Shown piece after piece: positions 1 through 7,880 of a stretch of 64,000 nucleotides of DNA. A program made the position numbers and the translations under genes. Where the stretch lies: assembly GCA_021828185.1 (NCBI GenBank), contig JAKASI010000001.1, forward strand, positions 558,001 to 622,000, read 5' to 3'. The notes beneath the pieces were generated by a model. It did no database searches and was not told where the DNA came from. It was given only the letters and a program-made list of their open reading frames with translations. Each line of letters starts with the position of its first letter. Position 1 is the first letter of the stretch. This DNA comes from an archaeon. Its GTDB lineage: Archaea > Thermoproteota > Nitrososphaeria > Nitrososphaerales > UBA183.

Positions 1-272
1 GCCGTTTCTACTAGGTGTCTCATCTCCTTTTGGGAAACATACACTAGCCTGCTCTTGAAGAAGGAGTATGCTATGTTACGCTCGTCTGGTGTCTCAAATT
101 GCCTTAGCCAAAGAGCTAGGTTCTCCACAAACCGGCTACCTGTCGAGAACTGCTCGTACTCGTCGTAACTGAATGCTGCCAGGGCCTGGATAATCGGACG
201 CTCCTGGGCTATCTGCTCAGGTTTCCATTCCATAACAGTGGCCAGGAGCCGTTCAGCGAGCTCGTCTTTCAC
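1..272 (-). CDS. Phosphoribosyltransferase-like protein, N-terminal part (runs off window)
   Basis: This is the first 90 or so codons of a minus-strand gene that continues past base 1. The GTG start at 272 overlaps the stop of the SIS-HAD gene by four bases (GTGA), so the two are probably translationally coupled. The visible protein is helical and acidic, with a stretch FSTGSRFVENLALWLRQF followed by RLVYVSQKEMRHLV. That pattern resembles, from memory, the N-terminal helical part of phosphoribosyltransferase-like proteins in predicted prokaryotic conflict systems. The PRPP-binding loop would lie outside the window, so the family call is tentative. Base composition is more AT-rich than the rest of the window, like the next two genes. 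Confidence 0.45.
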   Translation of the reverse strand, partial: MKDELAERLLATVMEWKPEQIAQERPIIQALAAFSYDEYEQFSTGSRFVENLALWLRQFETPDERNIAYSFFKSRLVYVSQKEMRHLVET

Positions 273-2209
273 CCAGCATCACTCTCTTTCTGCCGCCTGT
301 TGATCCTAACCGCAAAGGATCCGTTAGCGCTAATTCGGAGCGCTTCCAGGTATCGGAGCGTAACCGGGGGGCCTCTCATGCCCCGGGGGGCGAGATTCCA
401 GCACGTCTCCGGATTTTGGGACACCTGATCAACGCTCAGAGCGTTCGATTCGGCTAGCATCTCCCAATCGTTTCCCGGCCATTGCCCCATATCCCCAATC
501 ACAAGTACTTCGTCCGGCAATTCCAAGGACCGAGCTACCTTCTTAACTTCTCTTATGACACTAAGCTTCGAAGCTTTGGCCGTAAGGACATCGATGGAAT
601 GGCTAGACTCGAGCACGTGCAAATCTGGTACTCCTGAAGAATGCACGGCGGCCATCAGCGCATTCAGAAGATACATGTGCGTTCCATGGTTAGATGCCAT
701 GAAGGTCAACTGCTCGCCTCGCGCTTCAGGATTCGACAATTCCTGGCCCCCCTTACGAGTGCTCAAAATCCTCATGAACTGGACCAGCGACTTGCTTGTC
801 GGCAAGTTCCCGATCTGATTGTCTTGGTCCAGCCGAGAAATAACCGAGCCATTGTAGTAGCCAACGGCTAGCTTCGGCCAGAGTCTTCTTGGGAGGGCAG
901 AGCGAAGCGCCTTTCGCAGAGATTTGCCCCTGCCTGAGGCAATCCCGACGCAGACTCCGGAGTCGAGAATTGAGGCGAGTCTTGTGGAAATGCTCTCAGG
1001 CAAATCTCCAAATCTGTTCGACCGAGGACAAAGGGTTCCATCGTAATCAAGAACTAGCCCGCCAAACCTGGCCCGAGCGAGACTGTGCAAGAACGTCGAA
1101 TATCGCGACTTAAGGATTGCCAAGTCAACTTGCAAGAACGGCCCCCCCGACTGAAGTTTCCTTTCAATTGCCGCTGGGAGTTCGGCTTCTTCCCCATAGA
1201 ATTTGTGGTAATTCGTCCAGTATAGCCGTCTGCTTGGGGCAGGAATCCTGGGATGATTCAGGTCGATTTGCTTCGCGACAGATATCTCATTCACAAGACG
1301 CATGGTTCTGACTATGAGTTCTATTGAGCCCAAAGGACCCGAAAGCATGGTTGAAACCGTAGCCCGCGGAACTCGACGAGGGAAGCTGGCTACAGTAGAG
1401 TCTGCGATTTGCCCCGTTTCAGGAGTAATCAGCGCAAGGACGGCTGAATCTACGCTCTTCCAAAGCCAATTATGTCTTCCATGGGAGAAATTCCGGTAAT
1501 CTGAGATGCTGACCGAGCCTAGTGCGCCTTCAATCATCTTAGATTCGAAATCGTAAGCGGCTGGCTCACTCCACCCTCCGTACAAGAGCAGGAAAGACTT
1601 CGCTCTGCGAAAGGCAGCCAAACTCGTTTGCGTGTCAATTATAGGCTGTCTCATCTTGCTACTGGAGAGCAGACTCTCAAGGTCCTCCGGAAGAACCAAC
1701 TTCTGGTCTTCCAGGCTCGAGAAAGTTCTGGCGCACAGGATCGAAAACGCGAGGACGGAGTTCGTGGCTAGGAATCCGTCACGGTGTGGAAGGTTCATCG
1801 CCCATGTCGTCACCCAACCGGACTTGTTGGCCCTTGAGACCAAATCTGATTCAGCAGCTCCGCATAGCACAAGAATCTCCCTCGCCTCCCGGGCAATACT
1901 GAATTGCAGTGCACCAACAACGTCAGGGTTACGTCCCTTCGCTGAGATTAGTGCGACGGATGCCCTGCGGAGCACGGCTTTCCACGAAGCCAACCCCAGG
2001 GGAGTTGTTGGAGTGGCTGGCACTCCAGACGCCCTTGCTAGCATTGCAATGAATGAAGCAGTTGTGAATGAGCCTCCGGACCCCACGACAAGCAGGGGAT
2101 TCCCGAAAGTTCGTGAGAAAAAATCTGGAAGGTCTCCCAGGTTTGCCTTCTTTGCCCATCTATACGTTGAACTCAGCAGGTCTAGGTCATTTTCGAAGCT
2201 GTTTCCCAC
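269..2209 (-). CDS. Double SIS-domain plus HAD-phosphatase fusion protein
   Basis: This 646-residue two-part protein starts at GTG 2209. Residues about 35-330 look like a tandem sugar-isomerase (SIS) module: VVGSGGSFTTASF near 41-53, the SAKGRNPD loop at 89-96, and a second lobe with FSHGRHNW near 241-248, as in GlmS-type isomerase domains. Residues about 382-646 are a HAD phosphatase: motif I LDYDGT (Asp388, Asp390), motif II ASG at 424-426, Lys548, and GD/ND at 572-581. SIS domains bind phosphosugars and HAD domains hydrolyse phosphate esters, so a phosphosugar or nucleotide-sugar substrate is likely but unproven. It sits between a P-loop NTPase gene and a phosphoribosyltransferase-like gene on the same strand. 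The fusion is unusual for housekeeping metabolism. Confidence 0.8.
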   Translation of the reverse strand: MGNSFENDLDLLSSTYRWAKKANLGDLPDFFSRTFGNPLLVVGSGGSFTTASFIAMLARASGVPATPTTPLGLASWKAVLRRASVALISAKGRNPDVVGALQFSIAREAREILVLCGAAESDLVSRANKSGWVTTWAMNLPHRDGFLATNSVLAFSILCARTFSSLEDQKLVLPEDLESLLSSSKMRQPIIDTQTSLAAFRRAKSFLLLYGGWSEPAAYDFESKMIEGALGSVSISDYRNFSHGRHNWLWKSVDSAVLALITPETGQIADSTVASFPRRVPRATVSTMLSGPLGSIELIVRTMRLVNEISVAKQIDLNHPRIPAPSRRLYWTNYHKFYGEEAELPAAIERKLQSGGPFLQVDLAILKSRYSTFLHSLARARFGGLVLDYDGTLCPRSNRFGDLPESISTRLASILDSGVCVGIASGRGKSLRKALRSALPRRLWPKLAVGYYNGSVISRLDQDNQIGNLPTSKSLVQFMRILSTRKGGQELSNPEARGEQLTFMASNHGTHMYLLNALMAAVHSSGVPDLHVLESSHSIDVLTAKASKLSVIREVKKVARSLELPDEVLVIGDMGQWPGNDWEMLAESNALSVDQVSQNPETCWNLAPRGMRGPPVTLRYLEALRISANGSFAVRINRRQKESDAG

Positions 2210-2313
2210 GCATCAATCGGAGTTCAACGACGCAGTATAACGATTTAGGCGTCCTCCAGGAATGGAGAATGCCCTGTCCGCTCTAGTTCGGAGGAGGCAA
2301 TAAGGGCACCAGG

Positions 2314-2799
2314 TCAGGCAGACTTGAGAACTCGTTCTACTCGTGCTGCCTGAACATCGTAATCTTGGTCGCTTTCGACAGCGACAGCCCCAACTCGTTC
2401 CATCAGTTCATCGAATTCGGCGACCCCTCTCGCCGAGGGTTTCCTAAGATAAAGGATCGACACCTTGGCTGCTTCTGACTTCAAGAACTCTATGGGTTTC
2501 AGGATGCAATTGAAGTTGAGTTTGCCGTCTCGGTTCCTCATCAGGGTGAAGGGGAGTATCACAGTGACACAATCATTCTTTTCGCAGTACTGCAGCTTTT
2601 GGTCAATCAATCCTATTACTGCTTTGTAATCGCAAAAGACAGACTGTTCTTGAGGCGAGCTGAGGTACAACGCCACGAATCTGCCTTTGTATTTGAAGAC
2701 ATTTCGCGATATTCTGGGAAGATTTCCCATGAGCTTCTGCAGCGTCGACGTCTTTCCCGAATTCCGGGTTCCAATAATCAGGATTGAATGACCAATCAC
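2314..2799 (-). CDS. Small P-loop NTPase
   Basis: This is a 161-residue protein starting at GTG 2799. A Walker A motif GTRNSGKTS lies at residues 11-19 after a hydrophobic strand (SILIIG), so it should bind ATP or GTP. A hydrophobic strand near residues 77-84 (CVTVILPF) could carry the Walker B function, but no clear DE pair or GTPase NKxD motif is visible. It is much shorter than AAA+ or STAND ATPases, and I do not recognise the family. It is the first gene of the three-gene minus-strand cassette, about 100 bases upstream of the SIS-HAD gene, and shares its AT-richer composition. No Shine-Dalgarno sequence is obvious. Confidence 0.7.
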   Translation of the reverse strand: MIGHSILIIGTRNSGKTSTLQKLMGNLPRISRNVFKYKGRFVALYLSSPQEQSVFCDYKAVIGLIDQKLQYCEKNDCVTVILPFTLMRNRDGKLNFNCILKPIEFLKSEAAKVSILYLRKPSARGVAEFDELMERVGAVAVESDQDYDVQAARVERVLKSA

Positions 2800-2925
2800 T
2801 TGTATGTAAACGCTGAATTAGGCTCTAATCAATCTTTGTCCCATTGTTTCAGCCTGAGAATCAAAGGCTCTCCACGTCTTCAATTGAATGTCCTTCTCCT
2901 CTCCTCAGTTTGAGCATGGAAAATG

Positions 2926-3001
2926 TGCCCCGGCCGGGATTCGAACCTCATAGCTGGAGAGCGGTCTACTGTTTCTCACGACCTTCATGTTAAAAGCCAG
3001 C
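2926..3001 (-). pseudogene. Partial tRNA-Lys(UUU), anticodon arm to 3' end, with a 32-base intron
   Basis: Read on the minus strand, GCTGG (3001-2997), loop CTTTTAA (anticodon TTT) and CCAGC (2957-2953) form a perfect anticodon arm once 2989-2958 is removed as an intron at 37/38. A T-loop TTCGAAT and an acceptor 3' strand CCGGGGC plus discriminator A follow, ending at 2926. The D-arm and 5' acceptor strand (expected GCCCCGG) are absent upstream, and the T-stem has mismatches. The simplest reading is the 3' remnant left at the far end of an element integrated into tRNA-Lys. A trans-spliced 3' half is a less likely alternative. Confidence 0.6.
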
Positions 3002-3016
3002 GGTTCCCTCGCTTTC

Positions 3017-3247
3017 ATGGAACCTGCGGATTCGGGTCGTCGCTTGAGAACGGTGGACCTCCACGCCTTCAAGGAGAAGCTGCGCGTGAAGCTCCCCGAC
3101 GGCAGCCCCGTCCTCTCCGACCTGCTTCTTGAGCCCGACAGCATGCCGGCCGACAGGGCAGCGGTCCTCGTCCCCCACTATCTGCGGAGGCTGGAAAGAG
3201 AGCTCGAGCGGAGCGAAGCGCAGGGTCCGCTTGTCCTGCGTCTCTGA
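3017..3247 (+). CDS. Small hypothetical protein beside the integrase
   Basis: This open frame of 76 codons starts at ATG 3017; an upstream ATG at 2987 would run into the tRNA-Lys remnant. Third positions are strongly G/C as in the real genes of the window, which supports coding. The product is charged and mostly helical, with many Arg and Glu residues, and has no motif I recognise. It ends five bases before the convergent integrase stop. Position and size would fit an excisionase-like or accessory protein of the integrated element, but nothing in the sequence proves that. Confidence 0.5.
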   Translation: MEPADSGRRLRTVDLHAFKEKLRVKLPDGSPVLSDLLLEPDSMPADRAAVLVPHYLRRLERELERSEAQGPLVLRL

Positions 3248-3251
3248 CCGA

Positions 3252-4562
3252 CTACTCGGTCCTCAGGCCGACCACGGCCCTGCCGTTCGGCAGGTCCCTC
3301 TTGTAGTCCCACCCCTGCTCGATCCACGTCTCAAGCTCCGCGACCGGGACCACCTTCTGCGTGCCGCCGTTCAGGCCGAGCATCCGCTTCGACTTCTGCT
3401 GGATCAGCTCCTGCAGCCTGTCCATGTCGAGCTCAGATACGTTTCCCAGCGCCTTCACTTCCTCGTCGCTGTAACCGAACATCTTCAGGGCCTCGACCCT
3501 GGCCGTGCTCACGACCTCCCCCTTGTCTATGGTCGGCTGAACCACGGTCTCCAGGTGCTTCTCCGCCGCCCGCGCGTACGCCTGCCTCATCCCCTCGAGC
3601 AGGTCCTGGGGCAGCTCCCCCTTGTTCAGGGTGTACACGTGCTCTATGTCCCCAATGTGCCCCATCCAGAAGGTCCGGTAGTCCCTGATCACGTGCCCTT
3701 CCTGCTCCGCCCCCATCATCCTGGTGTCGAAGTACCTCCTGAGGACGTAGGGCCTCCACGAGAACCCCGCCGCCCTGATGGCGAACCTGATCGAGTCGGA
3801 GATGTTGTTTGTCCTCACGTGGCTCCCGATGCTGCGGGGGTTGTGGGGGTTCGCGGTCGCTATCGGGGATGAAGCGTCGATCCTCTCCTCCAGGGTGCGC
3901 CCCCTCCATTCCAGGTACTCCCTGACGTACCCGCACCCCTGCTCCGGGAGGAAGGTGAAGTACTGCCTCCCGGACTTCGATATGGTCCTCCTGACCACCA
4001 CGGTCGCGGGGACCCTGAGGAACCTCACCTTCCCGCCCTCCACCACCAATTCAGGGAGGTCCGACACCCTCAGCCCGTCGTCGGAGAACCTGTTCCCGAG
4101 GACCCCGGGACGGACCCCCGAGAACGCCATCAGGGCGCAGAGGACCTTCTTCTGCAGGTCGGCGTGCTCGAAGACCGAGTTCAGCTCCTGCCTGGTGGGC
4201 ACCCTCTCATTGTCGTACAGCCCCGTGTCCCGGGAGTACCTCACCTGGCGGGTCACCTCCACGTCGTTGAACCTCCACCAGGACTTCATTGTCTTCACGT
4301 ACCCCGCGATTGACGAGCTCCTCAGCCCCTCCCCCTCGAAGCGGGAGACAGCCTTCAGGAGGAACGCCCCGGCCTCCCCCCGCTCCATCTTCGCCAGGCT
4401 CCGGGGGGTGATCCCGAAGAGGAGGCAGGCGCGCCCTATGCGGCGGAGCGAGGTCTCGGCGTTTATCTTCGAGCCCCTGGCTATGTTCTCCACCCAGGAC
4501 GAGAACGTCTCGTCCTCGTCCATCAGGTGCCTGTAGGCGCTGAGCAGGAAGAGGTTGCCCAC
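3252..4562 (-). CDS. Tyrosine recombinase / integrase of archaeal type
   Basis: This 436-residue site-specific recombinase has an N-terminal core-binding region (about 10-130) and a C-terminal catalytic region (about 135-345). Catalytic signatures are Arg in AFSGVRPG, then YVLRRYFDTR (the usual HxxR box, with Tyr at the first position), MGHIGDIEHVYT with the His and a candidate nucleophile Tyr, and a C-terminal helical tail. Such integrases insert elements into tRNA genes. Fragments of tRNA 3' ends lie on both sides (2926-3001 and 4611-4636), which fits. The gene appears intact, with no frameshift. It differs from SSV-type integrases in not being visibly split by an attachment site. Confidence 0.88.
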   Translation of the reverse strand: MGNLFLLSAYRHLMDEDETFSSWVENIARGSKINAETSLRRIGRACLLFGITPRSLAKMERGEAGAFLLKAVSRFEGEGLRSSSIAGYVKTMKSWWRFNDVEVTRQVRYSRDTGLYDNERVPTRQELNSVFEHADLQKKVLCALMAFSGVRPGVLGNRFSDDGLRVSDLPELVVEGGKVRFLRVPATVVVRRTISKSGRQYFTFLPEQGCGYVREYLEWRGRTLEERIDASSPIATANPHNPRSIGSHVRTNNISDSIRFAIRAAGFSWRPYVLRRYFDTRMMGAEQEGHVIRDYRTFWMGHIGDIEHVYTLNKGELPQDLLEGMRQAYARAAEKHLETVVQPTIDKGEVVSTARVEALKMFGYSDEEVKALGNVSELDMDRLQELIQQKSKRMLGLNGGTQKVVPVAELETWIEQGWDYKRDLPNGRAVVGLRTE

Positions 4563-4610
4563 GCCCCTGGACGTGGCTTTCTGTTTTAACAGGCCCGGAC
4601 CTGGACTCGT

Positions 4611-4636
4611 ACGGGTTGCAAGACCGTCGGGCCCGC
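4611..4636 (+). repeat. tRNA 3'-end fragment, attachment-site-like copy A
   Basis: The stretch reads as a T-arm (ACGGG, loop TTGCAAG, ACCGT) followed by an acceptor 3' strand CGGGCCC and G. The core CCGTCGGGCCCGC recurs in the copies at 5892 and 6355. No D-arm, anticodon arm or 5' acceptor strand precedes it. It lies about 50 bases upstream of the integrase start, where an attachment site is expected. Confidence 0.5.
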
Positions 4637-4853
4637 GAAGCTCAATGTGAACTCTGTTTGACCGAAATAGCCAGAATCAGGCTATTACCTAATTAAGGAA
4701 ACTCGGGCGGAAGTCCCGGCGACCGCATGCCTCGCTGCGGAAAACCACTATTTGCTTCGAGAACTACATACGATGCGGGGAAGCGCGTTGAACTTCAGGT
4801 CCAAATCCTACCGCGCCAACTACCAGCAAGAAGCCTCCCGAGGGGGAAGACGC

Positions 4854-5042
4854 TCAGAACCAGCCTTTCTTGTCCTTGATGGCGGCCTTGACTTTCAGAG
4901 CAGTCTCGGCAGGGATTGGGTCCAGCTGGTGCGCCGCCTTCGCATGTTGAGCGATCTTAGGCATCAACTCTTCCTCCGTCTTGGCACTGGCCTTGAAGCC
5001 GCAGTCCATGCCGATGTCCTTGCAGGCAAATTCTTTGGTCAT
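4854..5042 (-). CDS. DUF1059 family small protein
   Basis: This is a 62-residue protein from ATG 5042. It opens MTKEFACKDIGMDCGF and continues KTEEELMPKIAQHAKAAH, matching the DUF1059 pattern: two cysteines near the N-terminus, then a helix ending in conserved His residues (CKD..MDC...H..H). The family is widespread in archaea and bacteria, and the Cys/His set suggests metal binding, but its function is not known. An AT-rich TATA-like stretch (GTAAATACC on the minus strand, near 5070-5078) lies about 30 bases upstream, consistent with a leaderless transcript. It is one of the few intact genes in this decayed tract. Confidence 0.8.
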   Translation of the reverse strand: MTKEFACKDIGMDCGFKASAKTEEELMPKIAQHAKAAHQLDPIPAETALKVKAAIKDKKGWF

Positions 5043-5054
5043 AGCAACCGACAA

Positions 5055-5891
5055 CCGGCATCGCGGGGTGGTATTTACGTTTGTTCGAAGTTACGCACAG
5101 TGCCAAGGAGGCGCGTTGGAAAATCAGCGAAGTACGCGCCAGCGTCTCTCTTCCTTCCCGGTTCTTCTGGGTCATGGACGACTGGAAGCCCAGGTAATCG
5201 CAAAGCACGTCAGAACGAAGAAGCCTCGGCAGGCCAAGGATTTGAGCCTGGAATATGGTCGTGGACACTTGACGAGCTCCTTCAGGCTCGGCATTCGCTC
5301 CGGGGCAGATTCACCCCCCGCGATGCCTCCGGCACCGCTCGCTCTGCTCGCTTCGCTCCCCCCTCTTTGCCCCTCCGCTCGTCCTTCGCCTTCACCCCGC
5401 CTCGACGCGGGGCCCTCGCTCACCCTGTTCGCTCGGGGGGTGTCGGCTGGTGCAGGCTCGCCAGGGAGGAGGGAGAGAATTGGGCTCTGATTGGAAAACG
5501 GGGGAGAGAACAAGTAGCATACCCCCTGAAGGAGGAAAGTACCGGTCTATTCCGAGGCGCCAAATACTTGGCGGCTGATCCGGAACCACCCATATGAGGC
5601 CTCACCTGACCATTCGACAGTGTGAGCAGGGTGATGAATGAGGTCTCAAGCAAGGTTGTGGTCGACCTGGGTTTTCTCTGCCCGTAAACCATCGGATTCG
5701 CTTAATTATTTAATCGCATCCCTTCCGACTCGAACCGTTGGCCTCCTTCCTTGAAAGGTACGCCCTGTATTCGCCTCTGTGGCGAGGGGTCAAAGCCCGT
5801 CCGTGGTGTTTTTATCCCGTTTCGTAGACTAGTATGCTACATTGGAGGCCGGAGCATCGGAAAAGCCCCGGAATCGAATGCCCCGGGATAC
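5055..5891. other. Gene-poor tract between DUF1059 gene and copy B
   Basis: No open frame here has the G/C-rich third positions or recognisable motifs of the neighbouring genes. Bases about 5325-5440 are low-complexity, built from recurring GCTCG/TTCGC words on the plus strand. Bases about 5700-5715 are AT-rich. The tract lies between attachment-like copies A and B and is probably decayed element DNA. Confidence 0.5.
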
Positions 5892-5910
5892 GATTCCCGT
5901 CGGGCCCGCA
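5892..5910 (+). repeat. 19-base direct repeat, attachment-like copy B
   Basis: This 19-base stretch (GATTCCCG...GGGCCCGCA) is identical to 6355-6373. It corresponds to the end of a T-arm plus an acceptor 3' strand (CGGGCCC). The stop of the AbrB-like gene falls immediately beyond it at 5911, so copies B and C bracket that single gene. Confidence 0.6.
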
Positions 5911-6258
5911 TCAAGCCAAGTTGTGAGACTCGGGCGTTGCTTTCCTGGCGACGATTTGACTCCCCTTTTGTAGCCAAGATATCCTCTCCACCTCATCCGC
6001 TGTCCATTTGAAGTTCAACGCTTCCCTGACATGCTTGGGCACAGCTGCTGTTCCGTCGCTGGTAAGGAGTGTCTTCGTCCAACTGGACTGAGGCGTTCCT
6101 TTCGTGACTACAATCTCGCCTCCCTCTTGCGTCCATAGCAGCCTTGTCAGTTTACCGGGGGTGAATCTCAGTCCCAACAACTCCTTTACCCGTTCTGCAA
6201 CGGTCGTCCTTTTTCCTCTACTGAGGATTATAGTTTCGAGAGGGATTGCCTTCGGCAA
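5911..6258 (-). CDS. Tandem AbrB/SpoVT-like DNA-binding protein
   Basis: This 115-residue protein starts at TTG 6258. It has two similar halves. Residues about 9-55 (ILSRGKRTTVAERVKELLGL ... GGEIVVTKGTP) and 63-110 (LTSDGTAAVPKHVREALNF ... GSQIVARKATP) each match the swapped-hairpin pattern: strand, P/T-x-x-V-R-E-x-L helix, acidic turn, V-x-K-x-x-P. AbrB-like domains bind DNA as transition-state regulators or antitoxins, normally as dimers; a tandem repeat could act as a one-chain equivalent. No toxin gene is adjacent. The gene lies exactly between the two 19-base direct repeats, as if carried by a mini-element or left after a recombination. Confidence 0.6.
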   Translation of the reverse strand: MPKAIPLETIILSRGKRTTVAERVKELLGLRFTPGKLTRLLWTQEGGEIVVTKGTPQSSWTKTLLTSDGTAAVPKHVREALNFKWTADEVERISWLQKGSQIVARKATPESHNLA

Positions 6259-6354
6259 GTCTGCATACGCTCCTTCTCATTGGCGATACTTAATCATGCG
6301 GGATGAATTCATGTCATAGACTGCAAACTCGAACCCGTGAATTCTCTCTGGTCA

Positions 6355-6373
6355 GATTCCCGTCGGGCCCGCA
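6355..6373 (+). repeat. 19-base direct repeat, attachment-like copy C
   Basis: This is the identical second copy of the repeat at 5892-5910, 463 bases downstream. Flanking sequence differs on both sides, so identity is limited to the tRNA 3'-end core. No complete cloverleaf can be folded with the bases upstream. Confidence 0.6.
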
Positions 6374-6544
6374 CTCACCCGAGGTCGGTTCCCGGCACTT
6401 CTTCCGTCAGCGCCGGTTGTCAACTTGTCAGTGTCTAATCCGGGTCCCCGCTAAAAACACCACTCTAGACGCCGACGACCAGGCGTGGGAGTACTCTCAG
6501 TCAGGCCGTCCTGATTCCGTCGGGGGCGGGGATCTTCTGACTTG

Positions 6545-6840
6545 CACCCCTTGAGGAGCGCGTAGTCGGTCCTTGCGGCTGCCTTGAACAACTCCTTGAT
6601 GTCGGAGAGGACGAAGTAATGCAGTTTCGCTGTCCTAATCATCCCCTTGAAGTCGGCGTGGAACTCGGGGATGCTCCTGTAGCCTAGGAACAAGTCTTCG
6701 CCAGATTTCTCGGCGGCCAGCTTTCTGAGGATGCTCGAGAGTTCGTCGGTAGTGAAGACGAGGGCGATTCATCAGTCAAGACCTTAGTCGGAGCTACGTC
6801 GAAGTTGAGATCCCTGACCTTCAGCCCAAGTCCCCCCACC
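6545..6840 (-). pseudogene. Remnant of a protein-coding gene with a frameshift
   Basis: On the minus strand, bases about 6840-6785 read LKVRDLNFDVAPTKVLTDES and bases about 6775-6550 read, in another frame, TTDELSSILRKLAAEKSGED ... YFVLSDIKELFKAAARTDYA with good archaeal codon use. A frameshift near 6780 separates the parts, and the frame after about 6540 turns to low-quality residues. I do not recognise the family. The parent protein appears helical and soluble. It is probably a broken gene in the decaying island. Confidence 0.45.
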
Positions 6841-6908
6841 CGCTTTCGGACGCTTGGGCCAAAGCACGAGACTTATACGGCGGCTCGGGGACGCCGCGTC
6901 GATTCGAA

Positions 6909-7295
6909 TTGGTGTCTGAAAAGATACTCCGCTTCCAGAACAAGAACAAGGACCTCGCTTCGTTGAGCCAGCAGATAGCGCAACAGCTCCAGTCTGAAGG
7001 TTACAAGACTAACATCGCGACCCCGCCCCTAGGGACCGTCATCCAGGCCCAGAAGGGAGGGATACTGAAGGACCTCGTCGCTGCAGAAAGGGCCTTTACC
7101 ATAATGGTCACGGGCCAGCCCAACGACTTCTCTGTGCATATAGGCGTCGGGAAGTTCTTCCAGAACCTCGGCGTGATGGCTGCAGAGGCGCTGCTCCTCT
7201 CAGAGCTCTTCCTGGCCGTGGACATACCCGAGATGCTCTGGACTGAGCATGTCGAGAAGGGCCTCGTAAGAGAGATCACGCAGATCGTGGGCTGA
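6909..7295 (+). CDS. Conserved-looking hypothetical protein
   Basis: This 128-residue protein starts at TTG 6909 or GTG 6912. It has a charged N-terminal helix (KILRFQNKNKDLASLSQQIA), a beta-rich middle (IVQ-type strands around IQAQKGG and TIMVTGQPNDFSVHIGVG) and a C-terminal helical part. Codon use is typical of the genome. I do not recognise a domain. The N-terminal alternation resembles small proteins with a hydrophobic patch-binding role, but this is not evidence of function. A TATA-like CTTATACGG lies about 35 bases upstream. The pseudogenes either side make it an isolated survivor. Confidence 0.6.
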   Translation: MVSEKILRFQNKNKDLASLSQQIAQQLQSEGYKTNIATPPLGTVIQAQKGGILKDLVAAERAFTIMVTGQPNDFSVHIGVGKFFQNLGVMAAEALLLSELFLAVDIPEMLWTEHVEKGLVREITQIVG

Positions 7296-7342
7296 GCAGA
7301 CAGAAAGGCGTTCGCGCAACCTGGGGAAAAGGGGCCAAGATT

Positions 7343-7525
7343 GGGTTTTCCGAGGAAGAGGTGCTGGAGGTGGACGTGGACAACGGGCCGGGGGCGTTCG
7401 GGAAGTCGCTGGGAAGCTCGCGAAGTCGAAGATCAACGTCGACTATCTACGTGACGACTTCGCCCTACGGAAGAGCCAGGGTCGTCACGGGGGTCCGCGA
7501 TGTGGCAAAGGCACTGCGTGCCCGG
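7343..7525 (+). pseudogene. ACT-domain gene remnant with two frameshifts
   Basis: Three frames joined in order give an ACT-domain-like sequence: EVDVDNGPGAFGK, then GKLAKSKINVDY, then YVTTSPYGRARVVTGV. The jumps fall near 7408 and 7453. ACT domains bind amino acids and regulate metabolic enzymes; DNGPGAFG-K-LAK-KINV-Y is the classic first half. No single frame encodes it, so the gene is broken unless two sequencing errors are present. It lies immediately after the 128-residue hypothetical gene. Confidence 0.55.
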
Positions 7526-7844
7526 GGCGAATGGGCGAGACGGGCGTCCCTTCTCCCGGACCGGGGGGACCAGCACGATTATTCATGTGGCGCTTTGAAC
7601 CAGTTGCAGGTCTCCAGGATGGAAATTTCGAATATCCTCCCTCTCCCGACCCGACCCTGGCTTGGGGACCTCGGACAGCCGTCTGGCTATGCGCTCCCTC
7701 GTGCCTACCTCTGCCGTTCTGAAGGACGTACCGGCCAAAACCACCGAGGACGCGGCCGGCCTTCCGTTCGCATCAACGGCTGAGGGATAGACACCTTCCC
7801 CGGCTGCCGAATCCATTTGGCGTTTCGACTTCGGCTGGGCGGGA
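7526..7844. other. Non-coding or decayed tract ahead of the radical SAM gene
   Basis: No convincing gene is present. On the minus strand, bases about 7816-7660 read SSVVLAGTSFRTAEVGTRER, which loosely resembles the start of a glutamyl-tRNA reductase (the R/K-T-A-x-V-x-x-R-E-R pattern). It may be a remnant, but the match is short. Confidence 0.3.
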
Positions 7845-7880
7845 TTGTATTTAACTAGTGTTAGTTATATTCCCCTCGCA

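Noticed and set aside
4600..4645. tRNA-Ala(UGC) on the minus strand
   Set aside because: An anticodon-arm-like hairpin with loop CTTGCAA can be drawn, but no D-arm, proper T-arm or acceptor pairing exists; the plus-strand reading as a T-arm/acceptor fragment matching two other copies is better.
5325..5440. Possible CRISPR-like or tandem repeat
   Set aside because: GCTCG/TTCGC words recur irregularly without a constant unit or spacer length. No CRISPR array was found in the window.
7583..7816. Possible second glutamyl-tRNA reductase remnant
   Set aside because: Only about 20 residues resemble a HemA N-terminus and nothing downstream continues; too weak to call.
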